From positions 1 through 18,295 of the forward strand of contig JAFMJM010000022.1 in NCBI GenBank assembly GCA_017853455.1: 18,295 nucleotides of DNA, given 5' to 3'. Below, one piece after another: positions 7,353 to 13,868 of this stretch (position 1 is the first letter of the stretch; each line of letters begins with the position of its first letter). The position numbers and the translations under genes are program-made. The notes under the pieces are model-generated. The model had not been told where the DNA came from and made no database searches. It worked only from the letters and a program-made list of their open reading frames with translations. This DNA comes from Acidimicrobiia bacterium (GTDB lineage: Bacteria; Actinomycetota; Acidimicrobiia; IMCC26256; PALSA-555).

Positions 7353-7433
7353 CCCCGCCGTGGCCCCGCCGTTGTTTGGGTGATTTGTGGGGCCAGAGGC
7401 CCACAAATCACCCAAACAACGGGGTGGGGTCAG
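7349..7433. terminator. Long AT-rich inverted repeat between convergent operons (bidirectional terminator)
   Basis: Bases 7369-7391 pair perfectly with 7400-7422 (23 consecutive pairs) around an 8-nt loop. About half of the stem is A/T in a window that is otherwise very GC-rich. The symmetry continues less perfectly outward: CTGACCCC (7349-7356) matches GGGGTCAG (7426-7433), so both stop codons (7350-7352 plus strand, 7430-7432 minus strand) fall inside the repeat. There is no U-tract after the stem. Convergent placement makes a two-way transcription terminator the most likely role; a remnant repeat element is the alternative. Confidence 0.75.
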
Positions 7434-8734
7434 CGGGTGCGGCGGTCGGTCAGCGCGGCGGGCAGGCCACGCGCGTAGGCGCCCAGCGCCCCGAGGCGGC
7501 GGCGGACGATCGTGGCGTCGGGCCGGTCGCCGCGCAGCAGGGGTGCCACGACGTCACGGCGGGCGTACGAGCCGGTCGCCACCGCGTAGCGAAGTGCCGC
7601 GCGCGTGCCGACCGCCGGCGGGTCGTGGCGCGTGGCGACCAGGAGCCGGTTCCGATCGTTGAACCGCTCCTTGAACGCCGAGCCCTCGACCGACGTGGCC
7701 GCGTGCACGTGCCGGACCACCGACGTCGGTGCGGTCCGGTACCGCCAGCTCCGGGCCGCACCCCGCAACGAGAGCTCGACGTCCTCGTAGTAGAGGAACA
7801 GCCGCTCGTCGAAGATCCCGACGTCGTCGAGGTAGGCCCGTGCCAGGGCGACCGCCCCGCCGCACCAGATCGCGACGTCGGCCGGTGCGTCGTACTGCCC
7901 CTCGTCGGGCTCGAGCCAGCCCCGGTCGGACACGCTGCCGTCGGGGTGGCGGACCGAGCCGACGTTGTTGACGACGTCGACCGGTTCGGCGTCGGAGTCG
8001 ACGGCGACCCAGGTGGGGGTGGGGCCCACGGTCGACGCCGTGCCCCGGCTGCCCGAGCGGACGGTGACGGCCGTGGGCCGGTCGGCGGCGAGGCGCAGCG
8101 CGACGGGCCCGGACGGACCGTCGGCCCCGACGGGCACCCACAGCGAGGCCGAAGTGGCGGTCCACTGACCGCCGGTCTCGCCGGACGGCATGGGCTCGAA
8201 CCCCCAGAAGCCATTCACCAGGCGGGTGCGGGGCCAGACGTCGACGTCGCCGACCCGGGCCCCGCTGACCCGCACGCCGAGGTCCCGGCGGTCGCCGCGC
8301 CCGCGGCGGTGCGTGGGTGCCTCGACGGTGCACAGCACGGCCCGGTCGGCCAACAGGATCTTCGGGCACGCCGCCCCCACGCCCGGCTCGGCCAGGGTGG
8401 CGACCAGGGGAGCGAGCCAGCCGGGGTCCACGGTGGCGTCGTTGTTGACCAGCGCGACCACGTCGGCGTCGCTCCGCTCGTGGAGTCCGAGGTTCACCCC
8501 GCCGGCGAAGCCCCGGTTGACCGGGCTGCGCATGACCTCGACGGCCGGGTCGCCGACGAGGAGCGCGGGGTCGAGGCGATCGACCAACGGTCGGCGCGAG
8601 GCGTTGTCGACGACCACGATGCGAAGGCGGTCGGCGGGCCAGTCGCTCGCCCGGAGGCTCGCCAGGCAGGCCCCGGTGAGGTCGCCGCCGTCGTGGTCGA
8701 CGACGACCACGTGGACGAGCGGCGTGTCGCTCAC
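7430..8734 (-). CDS. Family 2 glycosyltransferase (rhamnosyltransferase-like) with an inserted beta-rich domain
   Basis: This 434-residue protein ends the rml operon, so L-rhamnose transfer from dTDP-rhamnose to the growing glycan is the likely job. GT-A motifs are VVVDNASRRPL (40-50), SPVNRGFAGGVNLGL (70-84), the metal-binding NNDATVDPGWL (97-107), CGGAVALARAYLDDVGIFDE (291-310) and YYEDVELSLR (315-324). Between the metal motif and the acceptor-side motifs lies an extra stretch of roughly 110 residues (about 140-250) rich in predicted strands (e.g. LVNGFWGFEPMPSGETGGQW, 172-191), probably a small beta-sandwich. After it, GSVRHPDGSVSDRG resumes the normal family pattern. The GTG at 8734 overlaps the rmlD stop by four bases (GTGA), which decides the start. 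The stop abuts the terminator hairpin. Donor and acceptor are inferred only from context. Confidence 0.9.
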   Translation of the reverse strand: MSDTPLVHVVVVDHDGGDLTGACLASLRASDWPADRLRIVVVDNASRRPLVDRLDPALLVGDPAVEVMRSPVNRGFAGGVNLGLHERSDADVVALVNNDATVDPGWLAPLVATLAEPGVGAACPKILLADRAVLCTVEAPTHRRGRGDRRDLGVRVSGARVGDVDVWPRTRLVNGFWGFEPMPSGETGGQWTATSASLWVPVGADGPSGPVALRLAADRPTAVTVRSGSRGTASTVGPTPTWVAVDSDAEPVDVVNNVGSVRHPDGSVSDRGWLEPDEGQYDAPADVAIWCGGAVALARAYLDDVGIFDERLFLYYEDVELSLRGAARSWRYRTAPTSVVRHVHAATSVEGSAFKERFNDRNRLLVATRHDPPAVGTRAALRYAVATGSYARRDVVAPLLRGDRPDATIVRRRLGALGAYARGLPAALTDRRTR

Positions 8735-9576
8735 GCGGTGAGGGCCGCGACCACGCGGTCGAGCGATTCGCGGAAGTGGGGGAGCCGGGGTGCGCCGGAG
8801 AGTCGCAGCGCCACGTCGTCGAGCACCGAGTTGGCGGGGCGCGGGGCCGGTCGGGGCGGTTGGAGGTCGGCGGTCGCGCACGGCTCGACCCGGGCGGGGT
8901 CGTGCCCGGCCGACTCCATCACGGCCCGGGCGAACTCGTACCACGACACCGCACCCTGGTTGGTGGCGTGGAACAGCCCGGGGCGGCGCTCGGCGACGAT
9001 CCGGCCGATCAGGTCGGCGACGTCGGCCGCGGCGGTCGGACGTCCGACCTGATCGTCGACGAAGCGCAGCGTGGGCTGGTCGGCGGCGACGCGCAGGATG
9101 GTCTTGACGATGTTCGACCCGTGCACCCCGAACACCCACGCCACCCGCAGCACGGTGGCGTCGGGGTCGTGGAGGAGCTCCTGCTCGCCGGCCCACTTCG
9201 ACCGGCCGTACACCGACTGCGGGTTGGGGGTGTCCCACTCGTCGTAGGGGCCCTGCTTGGTGCCGTCGAAGACGTAGTCGGTCGAGAGGTGCACGACGTG
9301 CGCCCCCACCCGGCGGGCGGCCTCGCCGACGTGACGCACGCCCAGCGCGTTGACGGCGTAGGCGCGGTCGACCTCGGTCTCGCAGGCGTCGACCGCCGTG
9401 AACGCCGCCGAGTGGACGATGGCGTCGGGCGCGAGCGTGGTGACCGCGGCCAGGACCGCCGACCGGTCGGCGACGTCGAGGGACGCCCGATCGGCGGCGA
9501 TCACGTCGTGGGCGGCGAAGACCCGCTGCAGCTCGTGGCCGACCTGGCCACTCGCCCCGGTGATCAGGACCCGCAC
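8731..9576 (-). CDS. rmlD: dTDP-4-dehydrorhamnose reductase
   Basis: The 281-residue short-chain dehydrogenase/reductase carries out the last step of dTDP-L-rhamnose synthesis, reducing dTDP-4-keto-L-rhamnose with NAD(P)H in the cytoplasm. The nucleotide-binding motif is TGASGQVGHEL (6-16), followed by HSAAFTAVDACE (55-66), the family signature STDYVFDG (98-105) and the catalytic YGRSK (Tyr123, Lys127); GRPTAAADVADLI (193-205) is also typical. Its length is standard for RmlD. The start is GTG at 9576, 13 bases after the rmlB stop, with a weak GAGG-like stretch upstream. It is the fourth gene of the rmlA-C-B-D operon and its stop overlaps the following glycosyltransferase gene. Nothing looks broken or missing. 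Confidence 0.96.
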   Translation of the reverse strand: MRVLITGASGQVGHELQRVFAAHDVIAADRASLDVADRSAVLAAVTTLAPDAIVHSAAFTAVDACETEVDRAYAVNALGVRHVGEAARRVGAHVVHLSTDYVFDGTKQGPYDEWDTPNPQSVYGRSKWAGEQELLHDPDATVLRVAWVFGVHGSNIVKTILRVAADQPTLRFVDDQVGRPTAAADVADLIGRIVAERRPGLFHATNQGAVSWYEFARAVMESAGHDPARVEPCATADLQPPRPAPRPANSVLDDVALRLSGAPRLPHFRESLDRVVAALTA

Positions 9577-9589
9577 GTGCCCACCGACC

Positions 9590-10549
9590 TCAGCGCCCGG
9601 ACTTCAGGGGCTGCCACCAGGCCGGGTGGTCCCGGTACCAGGCGACGGTCTCCTCGAGGGCCTCGCCGAGCTCCCGGGCGGGCCGCCAGCCGAGTGCCTC
9701 GACCTTGGCGGTGTCGACGGAGTAGCGGCGGTCGTGGCCGAGGCGGTCGGCGACCCGCTCGACCATCTCGTCGCCGTGGCCGCACAGGGCCAGGATGCGC
9801 TCGGTGAGCTCACGGTTGGTGACCTCGTTGCCGGCGCCGATGTTGTAGATCTCACCGGTGGTGCCGGTGCGCAGCACCAGGTCGACGGCGGTGCAGTTGT
9901 CCATGACGTAGCACCAGTCGCGGACGTTGAGCCCGTCGCCGTAGAGGGGGACCTTCTTGCCCTCGAGCAGGTTGGTCACGAACAGCGGGATGACCTTCTC
10001 GGGGAACTGGTACGGCCCGAAGTTGTTCGACGACCGGGTGACCACGACGGGCAGGCCGTAGGTGGTGTGGTACGACAGGGCGATCAGGTCGGAGCCGGCC
10101 TTGGAGGCCGAGTACGGCGAGCGCGGACCGAGCGGGTCGGTCTCGGTGAACGAGCCCTCCTCGATCGAGCCGTAGACCTCGTCGGTGGAGATGTGCAGGA
10201 ACCGCTCGACGCCGACGGTGCGGGCGACGTCGCACATGACGTTGGTGCCGTCGCAGTTGGTGCGCACGAACTCGTCGGGTGACGCGATGGAGCGGTCGAC
10301 GTGGCTCTCGGCCGCGAAGTGGACGACGGCGTCGTGACCGTCCATGGCGGCGAGCACGGCGGCGCGGTCGGTGATGTCGGCGTGCACGAACGCGTACCGC
10401 GGGTCGGACTCGACGTCGCGGAGGTTCTCGAGGTTGCCGGCGTAGGTGAGGGCGTCGAGGACGGTCACCGAGTCGTCGGAGTTGGCGAGCACGTGGTGGA
10501 CGTAGTTGGAGCCGATGAAGCCGGCACCGCCGGTGACGAGGAGGCGCAT
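9590..10549 (-). CDS. rmlB: dTDP-glucose 4,6-dehydratase
   Basis: The 319-residue enzyme converts dTDP-glucose to dTDP-4-keto-6-deoxyglucose, the second step of the rhamnose pathway, using tightly bound NAD+. It shows the Rossmann motif TGGAGFIGSNY (6-16), the adenine-side LDALTYAGNLENL (31-43), HFAAESHVDRSI (77-88), the catalytic STDEVYG (121-127, with Asp123 and Glu124 as acid/base pair), YSASK (Tyr146, Lys150) and RSSNNFGPYQFPEK. These residues separate RmlB from related 4-epimerases. The ATG at 10549 lies three bases after the rmlC stop, with AGGA about nine bases upstream. It is central to the rml operon. The dTDP-4-keto-6-deoxyglucose intermediate could also supply the sugar aminotransferases nearby, though that is inference. 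Confidence 0.97.
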   Translation of the reverse strand: MRLLVTGGAGFIGSNYVHHVLANSDDSVTVLDALTYAGNLENLRDVESDPRYAFVHADITDRAAVLAAMDGHDAVVHFAAESHVDRSIASPDEFVRTNCDGTNVMCDVARTVGVERFLHISTDEVYGSIEEGSFTETDPLGPRSPYSASKAGSDLIALSYHTTYGLPVVVTRSSNNFGPYQFPEKVIPLFVTNLLEGKKVPLYGDGLNVRDWCYVMDNCTAVDLVLRTGTTGEIYNIGAGNEVTNRELTERILALCGHGDEMVERVADRLGHDRRYSVDTAKVEALGWRPARELGEALEETVAWYRDHPAWWQPLKSGR

Positions 10550-10552
10550 CGA

Positions 10553-11119
10553 TCAGGTCCTGAGGCTGTGGTGGGGGCGGAGGGCGGGCTCGAGGTCGGC
10601 CCGGAGCGGGTTGGTGCGGTCACGGTTCGACAGGATCGGGTCGGTGACCCCCCAGTCGGCGCCGATGGCCGGGTCGTCGAAGGCGACGCCGAGCTCGTCG
10701 GCGGCGTTGTAGTACCCGTCGACGAGGTAGGTGATCGTCATGTCGGTGAGTGCCGCGAAGCCGTGGGCCACGCCGGGCGGGATGAACACGCCGCGGTGGT
10801 CGTGGGTGCCGTCGGGGCGGGCGCCGAGGTCGATGACCTGGGTGGCGCCGTCGGTCGGGGAGCCGGCCCGCAGGTCGTGGAGCACCACCCGGGCCCGGCC
10901 GAACGGCACGTACCAGTAGTCGGCCTGGTGCAGGTGGTAGTGCAGGCCGACGATGCAGCCCTGCTGGCGGTCGGCCCGGTTGCCCTGGATCATCTCGCGA
11001 CCCGACGGGATCCACTCCCGCCGGTACGTCTCGACGAAGCAGCCGCGCTCGTCGCCGAACACGGCCGGCTCGACGATGTGCACGCCGACGATGACGTCGG
11101 ACTCGGTGACGGTGGCCAT
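10553..11119 (-). CDS. rmlC: dTDP-4-dehydrorhamnose 3,5-epimerase family protein (divergent RmlC)
   Basis: This 188-residue cupin of the RmlC family is expected to epimerise dTDP-4-keto-6-deoxyglucose at C3 and C5. Conserved features include FGDERGCFVETYRRE (21-35), GLHYH with the catalytic base His60, FIPPGVAHGFAAL (112-124), a Tyr at about 131, and DDPAIGADW with the partner Asp149. Departures from the family norm are seen: the usual RGLHYQ reads VGLHYH, and the Lys of the usual GKLVRV segment is replaced, the region reading ADYWYVPFG (66-74). Placement between rmlA and rmlB, with gaps of 11 and 3 bases, argues that it does the RmlC step. An epimerase with altered stereo-outcome or substrate is possible. 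The start is ATG at 11119; the longer open frame upstream overlaps rmlA and is a shadow. Confidence 0.87.
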   Translation of the reverse strand: MATVTESDVIVGVHIVEPAVFGDERGCFVETYRREWIPSGREMIQGNRADRQQGCIVGLHYHLHQADYWYVPFGRARVVLHDLRAGSPTDGATQVIDLGARPDGTHDHRGVFIPPGVAHGFAALTDMTITYLVDGYYNAADELGVAFDDPAIGADWGVTDPILSNRDRTNPLRADLEPALRPHHSLRT

Positions 11120-11130
11120 GGGAATCCTGT

Positions 11131-12213
11131 CTAGTCCAGGTCGATGCGCGAGTGGTCGCCCAGCATCAGGTGCAGGGCGGGATGCGGGGTGCCGGAGCCG
11201 GTGATCTCGACGTCGCGGCCGAGCAGCGAGTCGGTGATGCTGCGGACCTTGGTGATCCGGACCCGGTCGAGGACCACCGAGTGGTCGATCTCGGAGTCGA
11301 GGATCTCGCAGTCGGGGCCGATCGAGGTGAACGCCCCCACGGTGCTGTCGACGATGCGGGTGCCGGCGCCGATGATGCTCGGGCCGACGACGGTCGAGTT
11401 CACGATCTCCGCCCCGGCCTCGACCACGACCGTCCCCTCGAGGGTCGACGCGGCGTCGACGGTGCCGTCGACGGTGGCCTCGAGCGTGGCGAGCACGTAC
11501 CGGTTGCACTCGAGCAGCGGGTCCTTCTTGCCGGTGTCGATCCACCAGCCCTCGAGGACCTCGTGCACCACCCGGTGTTCGTGCTCGAGCAGCCACTGGA
11601 TGGCGTCGGTGATCTCGAGCTCGCCGCGTGGGCTCGGGCGGATTGCCCGCACCGCCTCGTGGATGCTCGGGTCGAACAGGTAGACGCCGACGAGCGCCAG
11701 GTCGGACGGCGGGTCGGCGGGCTTCTCGACCAGGCGGACCACCTCACCGGTCGGGGTGACCTCGGCCACCCCGAACTGGCGGGGGTCGTCGACGTGGGCG
11801 AGCAGGATCTGCGCCGACGGGGCGCCGTCACCGCCGGTGCGGGCGTCGGTGAACCGGCGGACGAACCCGTCGAGGCCCTGCTGGAGCATGTTGTCGCCGA
11901 GGTACATCACGAAGTCGTCGTCGCCGAGGAAGTCGTGGGCGATGAGTACGCAGTGGGCCAGGCCGAGGGGGGCGTCCTGGGGGAGGTAGGTGACCGAGGC
12001 GCCCCAGCGGGAGCCGTCGCCCACGGCCGCGCGGATCTCGTCGGCGGTGTCGCCGACGATGATCCCGATCTCGGTGATCCCGGCCTCGACCATGTCCTCG
12101 ATCCCGTAGAACAGGATCGGCTTGTTGGCGATCGGGACCAGCTGCTTGGCGCTGGTGTGGGTGATCGGGCGCAGGCGCGTCCCGGCGCCCCCCGACAGAA
12201 TCAGGCCCTTCAC
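11131..12213 (-). CDS. rmlA: Glucose-1-phosphate thymidylyltransferase, long form
   Basis: The 360-residue enzyme makes dTDP-glucose from dTTP and glucose 1-phosphate, the first step toward dTDP-rhamnose. The nucleotidyltransferase domain has LSGGAGTRLRP (6-16), KQLVPIANKPI (23-33), YLGDN (104-108), VEKP (162-165), GELEITDAI (197-205) and WWIDTGKKDPLLE (223-235). Residues of about 250-330 form a left-handed beta-helix tail of hexapeptide-like repeats (e.g. STVVGPSIIGAGTRI), which marks the long form found in many actinobacteria and archaea, not the shorter RmlA of enterobacteria. The start is GTG at 12213, seven bases after a TACCAT box, so the transcript may be leaderless. It is the first gene of the rmlA-C-B-D-glycosyltransferase operon. 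Confidence 0.95.
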   Translation of the reverse strand: MKGLILSGGAGTRLRPITHTSAKQLVPIANKPILFYGIEDMVEAGITEIGIIVGDTADEIRAAVGDGSRWGASVTYLPQDAPLGLAHCVLIAHDFLGDDDFVMYLGDNMLQQGLDGFVRRFTDARTGGDGAPSAQILLAHVDDPRQFGVAEVTPTGEVVRLVEKPADPPSDLALVGVYLFDPSIHEAVRAIRPSPRGELEITDAIQWLLEHEHRVVHEVLEGWWIDTGKKDPLLECNRYVLATLEATVDGTVDAASTLEGTVVVEAGAEIVNSTVVGPSIIGAGTRIVDSTVGAFTSIGPDCEILDSEIDHSVVLDRVRITKVRSITDSLLGRDVEITGSGTPHPALHLMLGDHSRIDLD

Positions 12214-12220
12214 GACCGGG

Positions 12221-12226
12221 ATGGTA
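12221..12226 (-). promoter_or_regulatory. Candidate -10 box of the rml operon
   Basis: On the minus strand TACCAT ends seven bases before the rmlA GTG at 12213. This fits TAnnnT and predicts a leaderless or nearly leaderless rml transcript. It lies back to back with the plus-strand box at 12266 in a 64-base divergent gap. Confidence 0.45.
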
Positions 12227-12265
12227 GTTGACCTCCCCTCCGGGCCTCCGAGGGACGGCCGTGGC

Positions 12266-12271
12266 TAGGGT
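12266..12271 (+). promoter_or_regulatory. Candidate -10 box for the GT-C-like membrane protein
   Basis: TAGGGT ends six bases before the GTG at 12278, the same geometry as at 1253, which predicts a leaderless transcript. There is no Shine-Dalgarno sequence before this GTG, consistent with that reading. A TTGACC at 12228-12233 is too far away (32 bases) to be its -35. Confidence 0.45.
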
Positions 12272-12277
12272 GGTCCG

Positions 12278-13780
12278 GTGAGTGGAGGCGGGGGAACCAC
12301 CGGGGACGACCGGTCGGCCGTCCGGTCCGAGGCCGGGGCGCCGGGCGCCGGTGACGCCGATCCGGCCCGGCGGCGCCCACGGCTGCGCCGACCCGGCCGC
12401 CGGGACGTGCTGCGGGCGGTCCCCTACGTCCTGCTGGTGCTGGTCGGGCTCGTGGCCGGATGTGTGCACATCGCCCGGTACACCGAGTTCTCGCCGATCG
12501 ACGAGCTGCGCCACCTCGACTACGCCATGCGGGCCGGGAGCGGTCAGGTGCCCCGGTTCGGAGACCTGCTGATCCAGCCGGCGATGCGCGAGGAGGCGTG
12601 CCGGGGGCTCGAGCTGCAGTGGGACGACCCGCCCTGCCGGTCCCGGTCGTTCGACCCGGTCGCCTTCCGCGACAACGGCTACCAGATCGCGAGCATCCAC
12701 CCGCCCACCTACTACGTGGCGACGGGTCTGTTCGCCCGGACGGCCAAGTTCCTCGGCCTGTCCGACACGTTCGTCGACCCCGCCCGGGTGTGGAGCGCGC
12801 TCCTCCTCGGCATCGGTCTGGCGGTGGCCTTCGCCGCCGGCCGGGTGATGGGGATCCGCCGCAGCCCGCTGTTCGCCGTTCTGGTGATGGTGCCGGTGGT
12901 GCCGGCGGTGCTGCACTCGGCGTCGACCGTCAACCCCGACTCCACGGCCATCCTCGTGGGGGCGGTGGTGCTGCTGGGTGCGGTGCTGTGGGAACGCGGC
13001 CGCCTGCCCCTGTGGTCGCTCGCGGTCATCGGGGTCGTGTCGACCGGGATCAAGTTCACCTCGATCCTGGCGGTGCTCGTCATGGCGGGTGTGTTCGTCG
13101 TCCGGGCCGACCCGGTCGGCTGGTGGCGCCGTCGGCGCACGGCGTCCGGCGACGGCGGGATCGCGACCGCCGCCGGGGTGGCCGACCCCGACGGTGATCC
13201 GGCGCCGATGCGCACGTCACGGGAGTACCTCCTCGGCACCGCGCTGATGCTCGGACCGGCGGTGGCCGTCGCGCTGGTGTGGAGCGTGATCGACAAGGTG
13301 CGGGCCGTGGTGGCGCCCGACGTCATCCCGCAGATCGTCCAGTCGAAGGCGCACGGCATGCCGCCGCTGTCGTACTTCCTCAACGTCAACCAGGTGTTCG
13401 CCTGGTTCCCGCCGGTCAACGGCTACGACACACCCCGGTTCGTCACCGTCTACACCCAGGACGCCCGGGTGCTGCTCACCTACCTGTTCGCCGGTGCGCT
13501 CCTCGTCGGGGCGTTGCGCTTCGCCCGGCGCGACGAGATCTCCCTCATGGCCGGGTTCGTCGCGCTGATCGGCCTCGTCGGCGGACCGCTGTACGTGGCG
13601 CTCAACGTCGGCGTGCAGGGGATCCTGCTCGACCTGCCCGCCCGGTACGGGCTGAGCCTGTTCCCGTTCATCGTGGTGGTGGTGGCGTCGTTCGCCCGCC
13701 GGCGGGTGGGCACGGCGGTGCTGTGGGTGATCGCGGTCCCCGCGTACGTCGTCACGATCCTCGCCATGCTCCAGCATTGA
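12278..13780 (+). CDS. Polytopic membrane protein, GT-C / DUF2142-like (probable membrane glycosyltransferase)
   Basis: The 500-residue protein has a basic, low-complexity N-terminal tail (about 1-45) and then roughly ten membrane segments, the first at about 48-66. The first outer loop has an acidic pair, SPIDELRHLDYA (72-83), as in GT-C enzymes, followed by HPPTYY (141-146) and HSASTVNPDST (213-223). Near the C-terminus is LPARYGLSLFPF (453-464), reminiscent of the GRY-containing motif of DUF2142 and ArnT/PMT-like proteins. Such enzymes use a polyprenyl-phosphate sugar on the outer face of the membrane; the Dpm1-like enzyme at 2021-2830 could make that donor (inference). A charged loop at about 281-315 interrupts the hydrophobic pattern. 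The GTG start is supported by a -10 box six bases upstream. Family fit is moderate; substrate is unknown. Confidence 0.82.
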   Translation: MSGGGGTTGDDRSAVRSEAGAPGAGDADPARRRPRLRRPGRRDVLRAVPYVLLVLVGLVAGCVHIARYTEFSPIDELRHLDYAMRAGSGQVPRFGDLLIQPAMREEACRGLELQWDDPPCRSRSFDPVAFRDNGYQIASIHPPTYYVATGLFARTAKFLGLSDTFVDPARVWSALLLGIGLAVAFAAGRVMGIRRSPLFAVLVMVPVVPAVLHSASTVNPDSTAILVGAVVLLGAVLWERGRLPLWSLAVIGVVSTGIKFTSILAVLVMAGVFVVRADPVGWWRRRRTASGDGGIATAAGVADPDGDPAPMRTSREYLLGTALMLGPAVAVALVWSVIDKVRAVVAPDVIPQIVQSKAHGMPPLSYFLNVNQVFAWFPPVNGYDTPRFVTVYTQDARVLLTYLFAGALLVGALRFARRDEISLMAGFVALIGLVGGPLYVALNVGVQGILLDLPARYGLSLFPFIVVVVASFARRRVGTAVLWVIAVPAYVVTILAMLQH

Positions 13781-13803
13781 CCGGAGCCCGCCGGGGCCGT
13801 CGG

Positions 13804-13809
13804 TAGCAT
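13804..13809 (+). promoter_or_regulatory. Candidate -10 box of the DegT aminotransferase gene
   Basis: TAGCAT within CGGTAGCATCGG matches TAnnnT and the GGTAGC(C/A)T element seen at 2881 and 17242. Transcription would start near 13816, leaving a leader of about 50 nt that carries a strong ribosome-binding site. A TTGACC at 13777-13782 lies 21 bases upstream, longer than the usual spacer, so a -35 is not assigned. Confidence 0.45.
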
Positions 13810-13868
13810 CGGATGGTCCGGTCCGCAGTGCGCGGATCGAGGCCCCGCCGACCGAGGAGGCCGTCCGA

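Noticed and set aside
4782..7415. An 877-codon open frame on the minus strand opposite the fusion glycosyltransferase
   Set aside because: Its translation is low-complexity (Arg, Asp, His, Gly, Val rich) with no recognisable domain, as expected for the complement of a GC-rich gene. The plus-strand gene has clear motifs and operon overlaps.
8776..10282. Long plus-strand open frames over rmlD and rmlB
   Set aside because: These are antisense shadows of well-motivated rml genes; the translations show no domain structure.
11152..12231. A 359-codon plus-strand open frame opposite rmlA
   Set aside because: It mirrors rmlA almost end to end and has the Val/Asp/Gly-rich composition of a complement frame.
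12228..12233. TTGACC as a -35 element for the gene at 12278
   Set aside because: It is 32 bases from the TAGGGT box, far beyond a usual spacer.
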